From the NCBI RefSeq assembly GCF_935825525.1, contig NZ_CAKXZT010000166.1, positions 1 to 64,000 of the forward strand: a stretch of 64,000 bases of DNA. The letters run 5' to 3'. Both the position numbers and the translations under genes were made by a program. The notes under the pieces are model-generated. The model was not told the DNA's origin. It saw only the letters and a program-made list of their open reading frames with translations, and ran no database searches. The DNA is from Mesorhizobium escarrei. GTDB taxonomy: Bacteria > Pseudomonadota > Alphaproteobacteria > Rhizobiales > Rhizobiaceae. Of the stretch, positions 1 to 9,132 are shown in pieces. Numbering within the stretch: position 1 is the stretch's first letter; every line of letters starts with the position of its first letter.

Positions 1-532
1 ACATCACTGTGAAAAGGTACTAGTATGCCGGTTTGGCTGGGAATTGCGTAGTTCGACATGTATCCCAAGATTGTTTCAGCGCCATCGAACTGGCGTTTTT
101 GTTTCCGGCAAGTCAAACTGGGATGTTCCAACGCTTCGCAAGGCAGCGTCTTGGATGACGACGCTGACTCCGGCGTTCATCACGCGGCTGTCTCGATATG
201 CATCGGCTAGGCGATGGGGAAGTCTTTGTCGCGTTCCAACATCAAGGATGGGCCGCCCAGGCGACGCTGGTCTCTTCGCAGTCGCTGGCAACCGAGCCCG
301 TTAATTGCGCCCGAGGAAAGCCGTCTCTCGCAATGAAGACTGCAGGGGCTGGCCCGAGGCCATGACGGTTCCCAAGAGCCCGCCCATTCGCCTCACTGCA
401 GGCGATAGGCCAGTTCGGGCGTACCAACACCCCGCACAACTCGACGAACTCGCTCGGGATAAATCCTGACGTGACCGCACCCGCCGCTGCAGAGCAGCGG
501 CGGGTGCAAGGTCAGGCGCTGGCGCCTACCTA
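1..532. other. Left edge, no gene recognised
   Basis: No convincing coding region. Short open frames exist on both strands but they overlap each other, lack good ribosome binding sites and show no recognisable domain. Given the broken genes immediately to the right, this is probably more decayed or intergenic DNA. Confidence 0.4.
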
Positions 533-748
533 TTAACGATTGTAGGGGCTGCCGTAGTGCTTCACGCCCAGAGGCGTCGGGTAGTGGTGAAACGAGTCAA
601 TGCCGTCAAACCAACGCTTCTGGGCGAAGTCTCCGTAAGCGCTGCTGCCGCGGCCCTCGCCATGGCCACCGCCCGCGGCAAAGGCCCCGGTCAGCGGAAT
701 GGCGATGAGCATCGCGGCAAGCGCCGCCTTCACAGTGATAGAACGCAT
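533..748 (-). CDS. Small secreted hypothetical protein
   Basis: A 71-residue protein with an N-terminal signal peptide: positive MRSITVK, a hydrophobic core and an AFA-A cleavage-type site near residue 24. The predicted mature part is short, rich in Gly, His and Tyr, and ends in HYGSPYNR. An AAGG ribosome site lies 9-10 bases before the ATG. Small periplasmic proteins of this build are common hypotheticals in rhizobia. No family is recognised and no function can be given. It stands alone, with an AT-rich stretch upstream at about 890-950. Confidence 0.65.
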   Translation of the reverse strand: MRSITVKAALAAMLIAIPLTGAFAAGGGHGEGRGSSAYGDFAQKRWFDGIDSFHHYPTPLGVKHYGSPYNR

Positions 749-964
749 GATTACATGTCCTTTTCGATGAGGAAGGCGGCTAATTGTCCGCCGCGCATTC
801 CGGTTACAGGCTCTCGGGAACCGTCAAACGCGAGTCATCTCGTTCTCACAGGTCCCGGCCTTCATCGAATATCTAGGGAGAAAATGCAGCAATCTGTAAT
901 ATATTAAGGTATAGTCTTATGTATAAAATAGTATGGACTGTTGCTTGCGATCCGTGATCTAGAC

Positions 965-1501
965 TCAAGCCAGACCCGCTGGCATGGGTATTCGGCAAGG
1001 AGGGAGGAGATCACGCGCGCCTGTTCGAACCCCGCGGCCGGCGTAACCTTCGTAGAGAAACCACGTGCGTCGCTCGGTCTCGTCAATCCAGACCTCAAGA
1101 AGGCTCGCCGTTGCTAGGTCATGATAACCGTCGCAGGTATTATGTACCTCGCGCATCGCCGACGTGAGACGTAGATTGTCGTCCCTCAACTCGGCGGGCA
1201 TATCCTGCGGCTCGACGTATTCGGCATCATTGTCGGCGATGCGCTGAGTCCGCGCAATTTGCCCGATGGATCGCAGTGTGGTGCCGCCAATTTTGCGGAC
1301 CCTCTCGGCAACCGGATCGGTCATTGCGTAGATCTGATCACCATGCTCATCAAGCAGGAGATGATAGTCGGGAAAATGCGGACCGGTCATGCGCCAGTGA
1401 AAGTCTTTCGTCTTTAGGTAGGTGGCGAAGACGTCGGCAAGCAGGCCGTTAAGTGCGGCGCTGATGTCGCGGGCTACATCCGAAGAGAGGTCGGTTATAC
1501 C
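965..1501 (-). pseudogene. Dps-family ferritin-like protein, 5' end damaged
   Basis: The frame encodes a Dps/MrgA-type four-helix ferritin (DNA protection and iron storage in starved cells). Visible family residues include KDFHWRMTGPHF, the following YHLLLDEHGDQ helix that would carry the ferroxidase ligands, the RKIGGTTLRSIG segment and a C-terminal WIDETERRTWFLYE. The open frame extends upstream only by running into a relic of another gene (XapX-type), and there is no ATG or GTG near the expected N-terminus. The tail after WFLYE is not family-like. I infer a gene that lost its start and perhaps its last codons. It could still be expressed from a non-standard start, so pseudogene status is likely but not certain. 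Confidence 0.6.
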
Positions 1502-1705
1502 GGCCGCCGGGTGGGCGCCTGGGCAGGCAGGGCATCGTAAAGCTGGTTGCCGAAATGGTGTAGGGCAAGAAGGACGCCGCGTTCCCCCGCCAGCATCCCG
1601 AGCAGCCCCCAAAAGGGCAATCGCCGGTGGCGCCGGGGAACGGACCCCGCACAGCCCGTAGCCTATCCCGACGGCCGACCCAGTGGAAAGTGCTGCCGGG
1701 AGCAT
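1495..1705 (-). pseudogene. XapX-domain (DUF1427) small membrane protein, frameshifted
   Basis: XapX proteins are short membrane proteins with a GVRSPAPP signature. Here the first part (frame starting at 1705) reads GIGYGLCGVRSPAPPAIALL. The family sequence then continues in another frame as GLLGMLAGERGVLLALHHFG, ending at a TAA at 1495-1497. One frameshift therefore splits the gene. The upstream frame continues by accident into the Dps relic, which makes an artificial long ORF. Function of the family is unknown. Confidence 0.55.
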
Positions 1706-1711
1706 GGCGGT

Positions 1712-2240
1712 TCATCCTTGCGGCCGCAGCACGACCCGTCCGGCCTGCCCATCCGCCAAGGATTCGTAGGCCGCTGCCTCGTGTTGCCGGCGGCGATCAG
1801 GTCCAGCTTCAAGGTATCCACGCCGAAAATCCGGCTCTCATTGTGATAGAAACCCGCGAGGTTGAATTTCACCTCCGCTGACCCGGTCGCGCTGATCTCG
1901 ATCAGGCATCCCTGCGGCGCGAGGCAGGCCAACGAAGTACGAAACAAGGCCCCACGGCGTCGAACACCACATCTGCGCCACTGCCGCCGAGCGCCTTACG
2001 CACGGCGGCTGCAGTTTCTGATGCGCCGGCAATGAATGCGTCCGTTGCCTTGCGATTGCCGAGGCCGGGTCGGGGGCCGACCATCCACGCCAACGATCTT
2101 GCTTGCCCCCTGCGCCGCGCGATTTGGGCCACTGCACTCCCCACGCCAGCACCCGCCCCAATGATCGCGAGTGTCTCGCCGCTGCGCAGGGCGCCTGCAT
2201 CCACCGGGCCGCGCTGTGCTGCAAGGTAGTTCACGCGCAC
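1712..2240 (-). pseudogene. Zinc-type alcohol dehydrogenase / quinone oxidoreductase relic (MDR family)
   Basis: Three reading frames in order give consecutive pieces of an MDR oxidoreductase. The first is the nucleotide-binding region, LAIIGAGAGVGSAVAQIARR, then GGSGADVVFDAVG (frame starting at 2240). The second is LACLAPQGCLIEISATGS and FYHNESRIFGVDTLK (frame at about 1947). The third is the C-terminus, YESLADGQAGRVVLRPQG, ending at a TGA at 1712-1714. Between pieces two and three, around 1770-1790, some 20-30 residues expected in the family are missing. The N-terminal catalytic domain is absent. This is a decayed gene with frameshifts and an internal deletion. Confidence 0.75.
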
Positions 2241-2347
2241 CGAGGCAGCCTCGTTTTCTAATGCCCGCGGCCGGAGCGGTTGCCGAGATCAGGTGAGTTC
2301 GTAGGGTTTCGCCCCCGTCCCAGCGAGCACGCCACTATCACGGCGAG

Positions 2348-3874
2348 CTAACCGTTGTCGGACGGCAAAGCGATGAATGTCTGCTGTCCGCCGCGTTCAA
2401 TCAGCAACAGCACCGACTTCTTACTGGATTTTGCCGCAGCACTGATGGCCTGACTTGTCTCTTTTGCAGTCGTCACAGGCACCTGATTGACCGCGACGAT
2501 GACATCGCCCAATGCAATGCCGGTGGTGGCTGCCGGCTGGTCCGGATCGATCCCTTCTACCACGGCACCACGCACGCGCGAGGACACATTCAAGGCCTGG
2601 CGAACGGTTTTATCAAGGTCACCAAGCGCTAAACCGAGGGTTGGAGAACTGGAATGCTCCGGCTGCGAAGAGCTGGTTGCGGCCACCGGCTTAACACTGT
2701 CATCGTTGCCACCAATCACTACCGACAAAGCAACTGTCTTCCCATCGCGCCAAACGGACAGGGCTTCCTTCATCCCCGGCAGGAGATCCGCCACAGCTCG
2801 AGACAGGGTCTTAGGATTCCTGATGGTTTGACCGGCAAATCCTGTAATGACGTCCCCGGTCTCAATGCCGGCATGGGCGGCGGGCGATCCATCGCCGACA
2901 TGAGCGACCAATGCACCTTCAGATGTCGGGAGGCCGAGGGCGTTGGCGAGGTCCGGTGTGACCGGCTGCATCTCGATGCCGATCAGCCCATGTTCGATCG
3001 AACCGCTTTTCACCAGCTTCGCGACGATCCGTTCGGCCTCATGGGAAGGGATCGCAAATCCGACGCCGACGCTGCCGCCATTGGGCGAATAGATTGCTGT
3101 GTTGATACCCACGACGGCGCCGTTGGTGTCGACAAGAGGCCCACCCGAATTGCCGTGGTTGATTGGTGCGTCGATCTGCAGGAAATCGTCGTAGGGACCA
3201 CTGTTTAGGTCGCGCCCGCGGGCGGAAACGATTCCCGCTGTGACTGTCGTTCCGATGCCGAACGGATTGCCGATCGCCAGAATCGGGTCGCCCGCCCTGA
3301 GCCTGTCGGAATCACCCCAGGCAAGAGTGGGAAGAGGCTTCGCAGTGGTCACTTTCAGGACCGCGAGGTCCGACTTTGCATCTCGGCCGACAAGGGTTGC
3401 CGGGAGTTCGGTTCCATCTTCAAGCGTCACCTTGATGTCCGAAGCTCCGTCGATGACATGGTTGTTGGTTACGATGGTGCCATCTGAACTAATAATGAAG
3501 CCGGACCCGAGGGCCTCTGCCAGTTGGGTCGCTCCTTCCGGCGGCGCCTTAGGCGCCGGGATTCCCCGGTCGTCGAAGAATTGAGGCAACTGCTCGTCGG
3601 AAGAAGGGCCGCTATCGGAGGGCTGGGTTTGGTCATCGGCCACCGATGAAGCTTTCATGATGGAGGTGATGGTCACTACCGCCGGCTTGTCGGCCGCAAT
3701 GATCGGAGCATAGGAGGGGGATGAAACCCGAATGGCGGAAGCGACCTGGGAGGAGCGCGTCTCCGAATTGGCGAAGCTCGCTTTCAGAGCGATCCCAACG
3801 GCGAACGGCGCTACGAGCCCCGCGAAGACAAGCAGCTCGGCGCGGCGCCTGCGAAGAATGCTGGAATTTGACAT
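2348..3874 (-). CDS. degP: DegP/HtrA-type periplasmic serine protease
   Basis: A trypsin-like periplasmic protease/chaperone that degrades misfolded envelope proteins. The protein starts MSNSSILRRRRAELL followed by a hydrophobic signal/anchor. The catalytic triad is visible: His in TNNHVID, Asp in KSDLAVLK and Ser in GNSGGPLVD. Two PDZ domains follow, the first around GDGSPAAHAGIETGDVI and the second around DQPAATTGIALGDVI. A Gln/Pro/Asp-rich linker precedes the protease domain. The frame is open further upstream to a TTG at 3991, but the extra 39 residues look non-coding and would bury the signal sequence, so the ATG at 3874 is preferred. It stands alone; the next gene upstream is on the same strand but about 280 bases away. 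Confidence 0.9.
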   Translation of the reverse strand: MSNSSILRRRRAELLVFAGLVAPFAVGIALKASFANSETRSSQVASAIRVSSPSYAPIIAADKPAVVTITSIMKASSVADDQTQPSDSGPSSDEQLPQFFDDRGIPAPKAPPEGATQLAEALGSGFIISSDGTIVTNNHVIDGASDIKVTLEDGTELPATLVGRDAKSDLAVLKVTTAKPLPTLAWGDSDRLRAGDPILAIGNPFGIGTTVTAGIVSARGRDLNSGPYDDFLQIDAPINHGNSGGPLVDTNGAVVGINTAIYSPNGGSVGVGFAIPSHEAERIVAKLVKSGSIEHGLIGIEMQPVTPDLANALGLPTSEGALVAHVGDGSPAAHAGIETGDVITGFAGQTIRNPKTLSRAVADLLPGMKEALSVWRDGKTVALSVVIGGNDDSVKPVAATSSSQPEHSSSPTLGLALGDLDKTVRQALNVSSRVRGAVVEGIDPDQPAATTGIALGDVIVAVNQVPVTTAKETSQAISAAAKSSKKSVLLLIERGGQQTFIALPSDNG

Positions 3875-4153
3875 GGTCGCAATCCGGGCATGGCCTTGAT
3901 CCAGGCGCCGTGGCGTGTTCTTCGTGAGGAACCGTCTATCCGGCGTATGGCCGATCGGACGCGCTGGCCTTGCTGTTAAGCTTCCGATCAAGCCGATTTA
4001 CTTAAGCTATTGCTGGTTGGTTCTGAATTGTACTTTTCATTTCAGTACTACATAGGTTAACTTGGAACCGATGCATCGTGTTTCAAGAAAATTTGATGGT
4101 CGATCGTGAAGGCGCCTCATCGCTGGAACCGTTCCCATTCATCCCGCAAGGCT

Positions 4154-4426
4154 TCAGTCAACTTTGGCCACGTCAGCTGCTTGATCTGGAACTAAAAGCA
4201 CGTGGTAGGTCATGCCCTCGCACTTGAGCAGGTATACGGTTTGGTTCGGGGTGGACTCAGCTTCAATGCGCTCCGCTGAACTTGGATTTTTGCAAGGGAA
4301 GCCTTGGCTTCGCACTTGGTCGGCAACGATGGTCGCCACGGTGTCCTGGGCTGTGGCAGTCGCAACCGTACCGGCGAGACAGATCGATATGAACGGAATA
4401 CGCAACAATGCTAGGTTGCAGCCCAT
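4154..4426 (-). CDS. Small secreted hypothetical protein
   Basis: A 90-residue protein with a signal peptide (hydrophobic LALLRIPFISICLAG, then ATATAQD as a plausible cleavage region). The mature part has two cysteines, in GFPCKNP and LLKCEGM, that could form a disulfide. The start at 4426 is supported by GGAG eight bases upstream. The same frame is open upstream to an ATG at 4588 that belongs to a relic of a dehydrogenase gene (separate entry), so a 144-residue fused product is possible. Secreted small proteins with a CxxP...Y-L-C-EG pattern are common rhizobial hypotheticals. No function is known. Confidence 0.7.
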   Translation of the reverse strand: MGCNLALLRIPFISICLAGTVATATAQDTVATIVADQVRSQGFPCKNPSSAERIEAESTPNQTVYLLKCEGMTYHVLLVPDQAADVAKVD

Positions 4427-4484
4427 TTGCAGTCTCCATGTTAGGCCCGCCGGCAACTGGTACGGCAGAGAATCGATGGCTTGA

Positions 4485-4588
4485 CCTTGAAACGCGTCCG
4501 GTTGAAGACGGTCACATCGTGACCGACTTTCAACCGGTTCGATGCCCTCAGCGCCCCTTGCGCCCAACCCGATGAATCCGACATTCAT
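4485..4588 (-). pseudogene. Relic of a 3-hydroxyisobutyrate/6-phosphogluconate dehydrogenase 5' end (copy 1)
   Basis: A well-placed ribosome site (GAGAGG) and ATG begin MNVGFIGLGARG, the NAD-binding start of the HIBADH/6PGDH family. After a frameshift the family sequence continues as LKVGHDVTVFNRTRFK, then stops resembling it. Only about 35 codons remain. The first frame stays open and runs in frame into the small secreted protein that starts at 4426. A second relic of the same gene lies at 8995-9120. Confidence 0.65.
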
Positions 4589-4636
4589 CTGCTTGCCTCT
4601 CCCAAGCTGCGTTCCATCACGCTCAGCAGCAAAATA

Positions 4637-4700
4637 CCGGCAGGTTGATGGAAAGGCTTTGTCGCCTTTGCGGCGGCTAGTCCGTCCTTGCGGTTATCAC
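4637..4700. repeat. Diverged repeat, copy 1 (partner at 9470-9533)
   Basis: On the minus strand both copies share ACCGCAAG, then CCGCCGCAA, then GACAAAGCC, then ACC-GCCGG in the same order with small gaps. By eye this is roughly 70 percent identical over about 60 bases. Each copy lies upstream, on the minus strand, of a dehydrogenase relic, which suggests an old duplicated cassette. Confidence 0.4.
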
Positions 4701-4894
4701 CCCTTTGAGTCGCAGAGCCTATCCGTCGGTGGATCCGGAGTGTCCAGTCCCGGACGTGTCGGTCCCACTGATGTTCGGCAGACTGGGATCAATTCGACCT
4801 GCCGGTGCCTGGCGATCCACGCGCTTCAGCGTGACCTGGTGCTGCCCGCCCAGTTCGCGGTGCTGCGGCAGCGACGCTGCGAGCGAGGCTTCGG

Positions 4895-6250
4895 TCAGCG
4901 TATCCGTGCGGTGATTCGGTTGGCCAGCGCCGCATAGTCATCATCGAAGTGATGTCCGCCGTCCATTTCGACGACGTCGGCGCCGCTGCCGGCGAGTTTG
5001 GCGCAGACGCTTTCGTCGTCATCCGCACCGTAAACACATTGAAGGATCGACGCGGGAATTTTCGCGACGTCGGGAAGCGTCGGGTGCGAAGTGTCTCCGT
5101 CAATACCGAGCCAGCCGCTGACGTCGAACTCGAACTCCGCCGAAGAGCTCAGCGCCAGCAATGAAATCAGGGAGACGCGATTCCTTTCTGCCGGAGGCAA
5201 TTGGTTGTAAGCCGCAGGCAGGGCGTCGGCACCGAACGAATAGCCGACCAAGGCCACACGCCGGACCTTCCAGGTCTTGGTGAAGTGCTCGATGATTCGG
5301 GCCAGGTCCGCGGCGATCGCCTCGGGCGGCTTGCGCGTCCAGAAATAGCGCAACGAATCGATCCCGACGGTTGGAACCCCCGCTTGCGAGAGCGCTACTC
5401 CCACTTCACTATCAATGTCGCGCCAGCCTCCGTCACCCGACAACACGATCGCCATCGTATCGTGACTGGCCGCTGCAGGGAGCACGGTCAGCGGTAGATC
5501 TGCCAAGGCATCACCAGCCGGCGCAGCCGGTTGCGTGAGAGCGTGTTCGACCGCAGCGGTCAACGCAATCGTCTCCCCCGCTGCTGTGACGCGATCGATC
5601 GGAAATCCTTGGGCAATCAAATCGGAGACGTGGGCCTGCCCCGCAGGATCTGCTTTCGGCGTCTGGACGACGGTGATCGGTGCGGGCAGCGCGCCTTCCT
5701 GCAGGCCGTAGATCCAGCCTTTCTTGTTTGCGGCCCGCAGGTGAGGAGCATCGCTGCAGAGCTCCTGCGGAAGCGGCAAATCCGCCTTTGGATCGACGGC
5801 GACTGCTCGTCCCACCGTCGCGTCCGGCGACTGCCCCATGATTGCCATCACCATCGAACCCCCGGCGCCGATCCCCGCGATGATGGGATTGAGATAGGTC
5901 TGGGCGCCGGCAGAGCGTTGGATCAACTGACTTAGCTGTTCGATATCAGAGACGAAATAGACGCAATCGGATTCCGATTGAACTTTGGCGAAGCTCTTGC
6001 GCAGATCGATGCCGACGACCAGCGCGCCGGCCGCCGCGAGCTCGCGAGCGGTCTGCGCATCGCCCCCAGTGTACCCGTCTACGCCTGAGAAGAGGAACAC
6101 TATGCCTTTGGCAGCCTGTTTCGGATTGACGAGGTCGGCGACCGCCAAGGTATCGGTGTCGGGCAGAGGCTCGGGGCGCATCCAGTACACGGTGAAGGCG
6201 GTCGCGCCGATGATCGCTGCCAAGCCGAGGCGAAACCACAGGGGTCTCAC
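4895..6250 (-). CDS. acvB: AcvB/VirJ-family lysyl-phosphatidylglycerol hydrolase
   Basis: AcvB-type proteins are periplasmic serine hydrolases that in Agrobacterium remove the lysyl group from lysyl-phosphatidylglycerol and so limit the product of LpiA. The predicted 451 residues match the long AcvB form rather than the shorter VirJ. An N-terminal hydrophobic segment (GLAAIIGATAFTVYW) exports or anchors it. The N-terminal half has FLFSGVDGYTGG. The C-terminal half has LSGDGGWRDID and the nucleophile motif VGYSFGAD, and ends with a GGHHFDDDY segment. The start is taken as the GTG at 6250, which overlaps the stop of the upstream lysyltransferase gene (GTGA), so the two are translationally coupled. 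The frame is open further upstream but only as a shadow of that gene. Confidence 0.88.
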   Translation of the reverse strand: MRPLWFRLGLAAIIGATAFTVYWMRPEPLPDTDTLAVADLVNPKQAAKGIVFLFSGVDGYTGGDAQTARELAAAGALVVGIDLRKSFAKVQSESDCVYFVSDIEQLSQLIQRSAGAQTYLNPIIAGIGAGGSMVMAIMGQSPDATVGRAVAVDPKADLPLPQELCSDAPHLRAANKKGWIYGLQEGALPAPITVVQTPKADPAGQAHVSDLIAQGFPIDRVTAAGETIALTAAVEHALTQPAAPAGDALADLPLTVLPAAASHDTMAIVLSGDGGWRDIDSEVGVALSQAGVPTVGIDSLRYFWTRKPPEAIAADLARIIEHFTKTWKVRRVALVGYSFGADALPAAYNQLPPAERNRVSLISLLALSSSAEFEFDVSGWLGIDGDTSHPTLPDVAKIPASILQCVYGADDDESVCAKLAGSGADVVEMDGGHHFDDDYAALANRITARIR

Positions 6251-9120
6251 TTGGAAATCACTCCGCGAATTCCGCCGCCGATCAGAACCGTGACGTCGGC
6301 GATCGCGAGCAATGGACTCAAGCCGCTGGCCACGGCCATGTAGCGCGCCGTCCAGATCGGATCGAATTTGTTCTTGAAGGCACGCAGGCCCCGAAAGTTG
6401 TAGAAGGCTTCTCCGTGGTCGTAGGCGGCTCTGCCGACGCGATGCCAGATCGGCGCGGCCGGATTCGCGGAGAGTCCGGCAAGGGGCGCCATGCCCAGCG
6501 AAAACCATTTGTAACCCTCCTGCTTGAAATGCATGAGCAGGCGCGCCAACAGGACTTCCATGCTGCCGTTCGGCGCTTGCGGATCGAAGCGCATGAGATC
6601 GATCGTCGCTTCCTGCTTCTGAGCCGTCGTCATGACATTGGCGAAGGCGAGGATGCGGCCCTGCCGCTTCAACACGGCAACCGGCTGAGTGGCGATGTAT
6701 CCGCGCTCGAATGCGCCGAGTGAGAAAGCCTTCTCACGCACCGCGTGCTCGGCGAGCCAAGCTACGGAGACGCGCTCAAGTTCGTCAATCACCTCGCCGA
6801 CGCAGTCGACGGGCAAGAGCTCGAACACGATACCGTCACGTTCGGCCTTGTTGAGCGCCGTCCGGATCGAGGCGCGCCGGGAACCCTTGAGATCGAAGGA
6901 CTCCAGCCCGACGCGCGCCTCCTCTCCGAGTTTGAAGGCCGAAAGGCCGGCATCGGCGTATACAGAAAGGCTCTCCCCCGGCACTTCGTAGAACACGGCG
7001 CGCCCCCCATGCCGCCTCGCCAGCTCGACGAAACGCCAGATCAATTCCGAATGAGCGGCGGGATTGCCGATTGGACCGTACAAGGCAACCCAGGAACGCC
7101 CTCGTTTGCGGTACATCAGGAAGGCGTCATCATTATCGGAAAAAAGCAGACTCTTGTCGCTGGTCCGCACGAGATTGGCATCCGCCAGGGGCTGATTGTC
7201 GATGATCGAGATGGCTGCACGTACCTCGTCCAGAGTCGGTCGAGGGCTTCTGCCTGCGGGCGCGCGGGTCAGCAACCAGACGGCTGCACACCCGGCGGTC
7301 ACGCCGACGCCGAGCACAGCCCGGAGGCTTCGTGGGGCGGTTGCGGTGAATTCGAACTGCCACCATAGGTCATGCGAATAGCCGACGTCCTTGTACACGA
7401 AGAACAGTATCGCCAGCGCCATAGCGATGATGGTGCCGACGCAAAGCCACCATCCGGGCGACAGTCGATCCTCGATGAGCGAGGCGGGCCGGCTGAAGAT
7501 GTTGCGAGTCAACAAGAGTGTTACGAGAAGGATGGCAAGCAGCACCGCCTCGCCGACCTCAAAGCCCTTGACGAAGGCGAGCACGATCGAGCTCGCCGCA
7601 AGCACGACTGTCAGCCACCACGCGCCGTCGAGCCGATGCACGAGTCCGCGGCCGGCCAGAACCATGAGGACGCCGAGAATGCTGGCAATGAAGTGGCCTG
7701 CCTCGACGATCGGAAGTGGAAATGCGGATTGTAGCCAATCCAGCTTCTGGTCGGAGGCGGGCGTGACACCCGAGAAGACGAGCGTCGCTCCGAGCATCAC
7801 CGCAAAGGCCGACAGAACAGGCGGTACCAGCGCCACCGTCCCCCGGGCGAGAGCCGAATTTGCCGCTGCTGCGCGCCTGACCTCCGTAACCGTGAGGACG
7901 ATTACCGCCACCGCCAGTGGCATCACATAGTAGATCACGCGGTAAAGAACCAACGCACCGACCAGCCCATCGAGCGGCACCGCGGTGCCAAGCGTGCCAA
8001 GGATGACCGCCTCGAAAACACCGGCACCGCCAGGTACGTGGCTCAGTATGCCGAGCCCGATTGCCACGGCGTAAATGGAGAGCATCGAGGGAAAGTCGAT
8101 CGCATCTGCAGGAAGCAATATCCACAAGACAAACGCCGAGGCAATCAGATCCGACGCTGTCGCGGCGAGTTGAAAAGCCAGCGCTCCCGGACCTGGCAGA
8201 GCAACCCTGCGCGCGAAAACCGTCACCTGCCTCGGACCGACCGTCGCTGCGACGAACACCGCGCCGACGAAAGCGAGAATTGCTATAGCGGTCACGCGCA
8301 ACGCAATCGCCGGCAAGCCGACAAGCGCAGCAAGCTTTGCGTCCGCCATCAGAAGGCCAAGCCCGGTCACGAACAGAAGGCCGAAGCCAAATGCCGCTGC
8401 GACATAGCCGACGATGCGCGCAACGTCCTCCGGCGACACGCCAAGAGGCGAGTAGAAGCGGTAGCGGATCGTTCCACCGGTCAAGGGACCGAAACCGGCG
8501 ACGTTGCCCACGGCAAATGCGCAAAAGCTGGTCAGGGCTACATAGCTGAACGGCACCTTGTGTGCCACGAGAGCGAGCGCTTGCCGATCATAGATCGAGA
8601 GGGCAGCAAAGCTGAGTGAGGTGAAAAGCAACGCAAGGCCGATATTCAGCCATGAAGTGTCCTGAATCGCAATGACGAGGTCGTCGTTGTTGACGTCGGC
8701 CAGAATGCGATTGAGCGCCAGCACCGAAAGTGCCACCACGGCAACGACAGCCAGGGCGAGGAAGCGCGGACGGTTGCGGCTCCAAAAACCGCGCTTTTCG
8801 GCTTCGCTAACGCCTTCGTCGGCGCTTTCCACGTCGATGCCGATCGAAAAAGGTCCTTTTAACTCGGCATCCACGGCTCGAAGCGACGCGGGCTTGTCCA
8901 GTTCGCTCGGGGCCGAGAATGCCCGTTGAGCCTTCATCGAGCGGAGCATGCGATATCTCACAGAAGCGGACATCCGTTGGGACGCGCCACGGCTGAACGC
9001 GACGAGCATTCCAGCTTTCGAACGCGTCCGGCTGTGAGTCGTCACGTCATGACCGCCTTTTAACAGGTTCGCTGCCCTACCGAGGCCAATGCGTCTTAGT
9101 CCGGTGAATCCGAGTTTCAT
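6247..9120 (-). CDS. lpiA: Lysyl-phosphatidylglycerol synthase/flippase (MprF/LpiA)
   Basis: MprF/LpiA transfers lysine from Lys-tRNA to phosphatidylglycerol and flips the product, giving resistance to cationic peptides and acid. A long N-terminal membrane domain (about residues 135-610 of this frame, with GPLTGGTIRYRFYSPLG and HVPGGAGVFEAVILG) is followed by the cytosolic DUF2156 aminoacyl-transferase domain (YGPIGNPAAHSELIWRF, FSLGMAPLAGL, FNFRG-type FYNFRGLRAFK). acvB follows in the same operon. The N-terminus is odd: the first 40 or so residues are a relic of a 3-hydroxyisobutyrate dehydrogenase start fused in frame, with a good GAGG ribosome site at that ATG. Internal ATGs at 8973 and 8937 are alternatives with weak ribosome sites, so the true start is unresolved. 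The body of the protein is certain. Confidence 0.9.
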   Translation of the reverse strand: MKLGFTGLRRIGLGRAANLLKGGHDVTTHSRTRSKAGMLVAFSRGASQRMSASVRYRMLRSMKAQRAFSAPSELDKPASLRAVDAELKGPFSIGIDVESADEGVSEAEKRGFWSRNRPRFLALAVVAVVALSVLALNRILADVNNDDLVIAIQDTSWLNIGLALLFTSLSFAALSIYDRQALALVAHKVPFSYVALTSFCAFAVGNVAGFGPLTGGTIRYRFYSPLGVSPEDVARIVGYVAAAFGFGLLFVTGLGLLMADAKLAALVGLPAIALRVTAIAILAFVGAVFVAATVGPRQVTVFARRVALPGPGALAFQLAATASDLIASAFVLWILLPADAIDFPSMLSIYAVAIGLGILSHVPGGAGVFEAVILGTLGTAVPLDGLVGALVLYRVIYYVMPLAVAVIVLTVTEVRRAAAANSALARGTVALVPPVLSAFAVMLGATLVFSGVTPASDQKLDWLQSAFPLPIVEAGHFIASILGVLMVLAGRGLVHRLDGAWWLTVVLAASSIVLAFVKGFEVGEAVLLAILLVTLLLTRNIFSRPASLIEDRLSPGWWLCVGTIIAMALAILFFVYKDVGYSHDLWWQFEFTATAPRSLRAVLGVGVTAGCAAVWLLTRAPAGRSPRPTLDEVRAAISIIDNQPLADANLVRTSDKSLLFSDNDDAFLMYRKRGRSWVALYGPIGNPAAHSELIWRFVELARRHGGRAVFYEVPGESLSVYADAGLSAFKLGEEARVGLESFDLKGSRRASIRTALNKAERDGIVFELLPVDCVGEVIDELERVSVAWLAEHAVREKAFSLGAFERGYIATQPVAVLKRQGRILAFANVMTTAQKQEATIDLMRFDPQAPNGSMEVLLARLLMHFKQEGYKWFSLGMAPLAGLSANPAAPIWHRVGRAAYDHGEAFYNFRGLRAFKNKFDPIWTARYMAVASGLSPLLAIADVTVLIGGGIRGVISK
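8995..9120 (-). pseudogene. Relic of a 3-hydroxyisobutyrate dehydrogenase 5' end (copy 2), fused to lpiA
   Basis: The frame begins MKLGFTGLRRIGLGRAANLL and continues KGGHDVTTHSRTRSKAG, which is the NAD-binding N-terminus of the HIBADH/6PGDH family with the glycine pattern partly damaged (GLRRIG instead of GLGxMG). It ends after about 40 codons and the same frame continues into the lysyl-PG synthase. A GAGG ribosome site precedes the ATG. It is related to copy 1 at 4485-4588: the GGTCA-GA-GTGAC and CCGGACGCGTT blocks are shared. Confidence 0.65.
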
Positions 9121-9132
9121 TTCCTACCTCGC

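Noticed and set aside
2348-3991. TTG start at 3991 for the HtrA protease
   Set aside because: It would add 39 residues before the export signal; the ATG at 3874 directly precedes the signal sequence.
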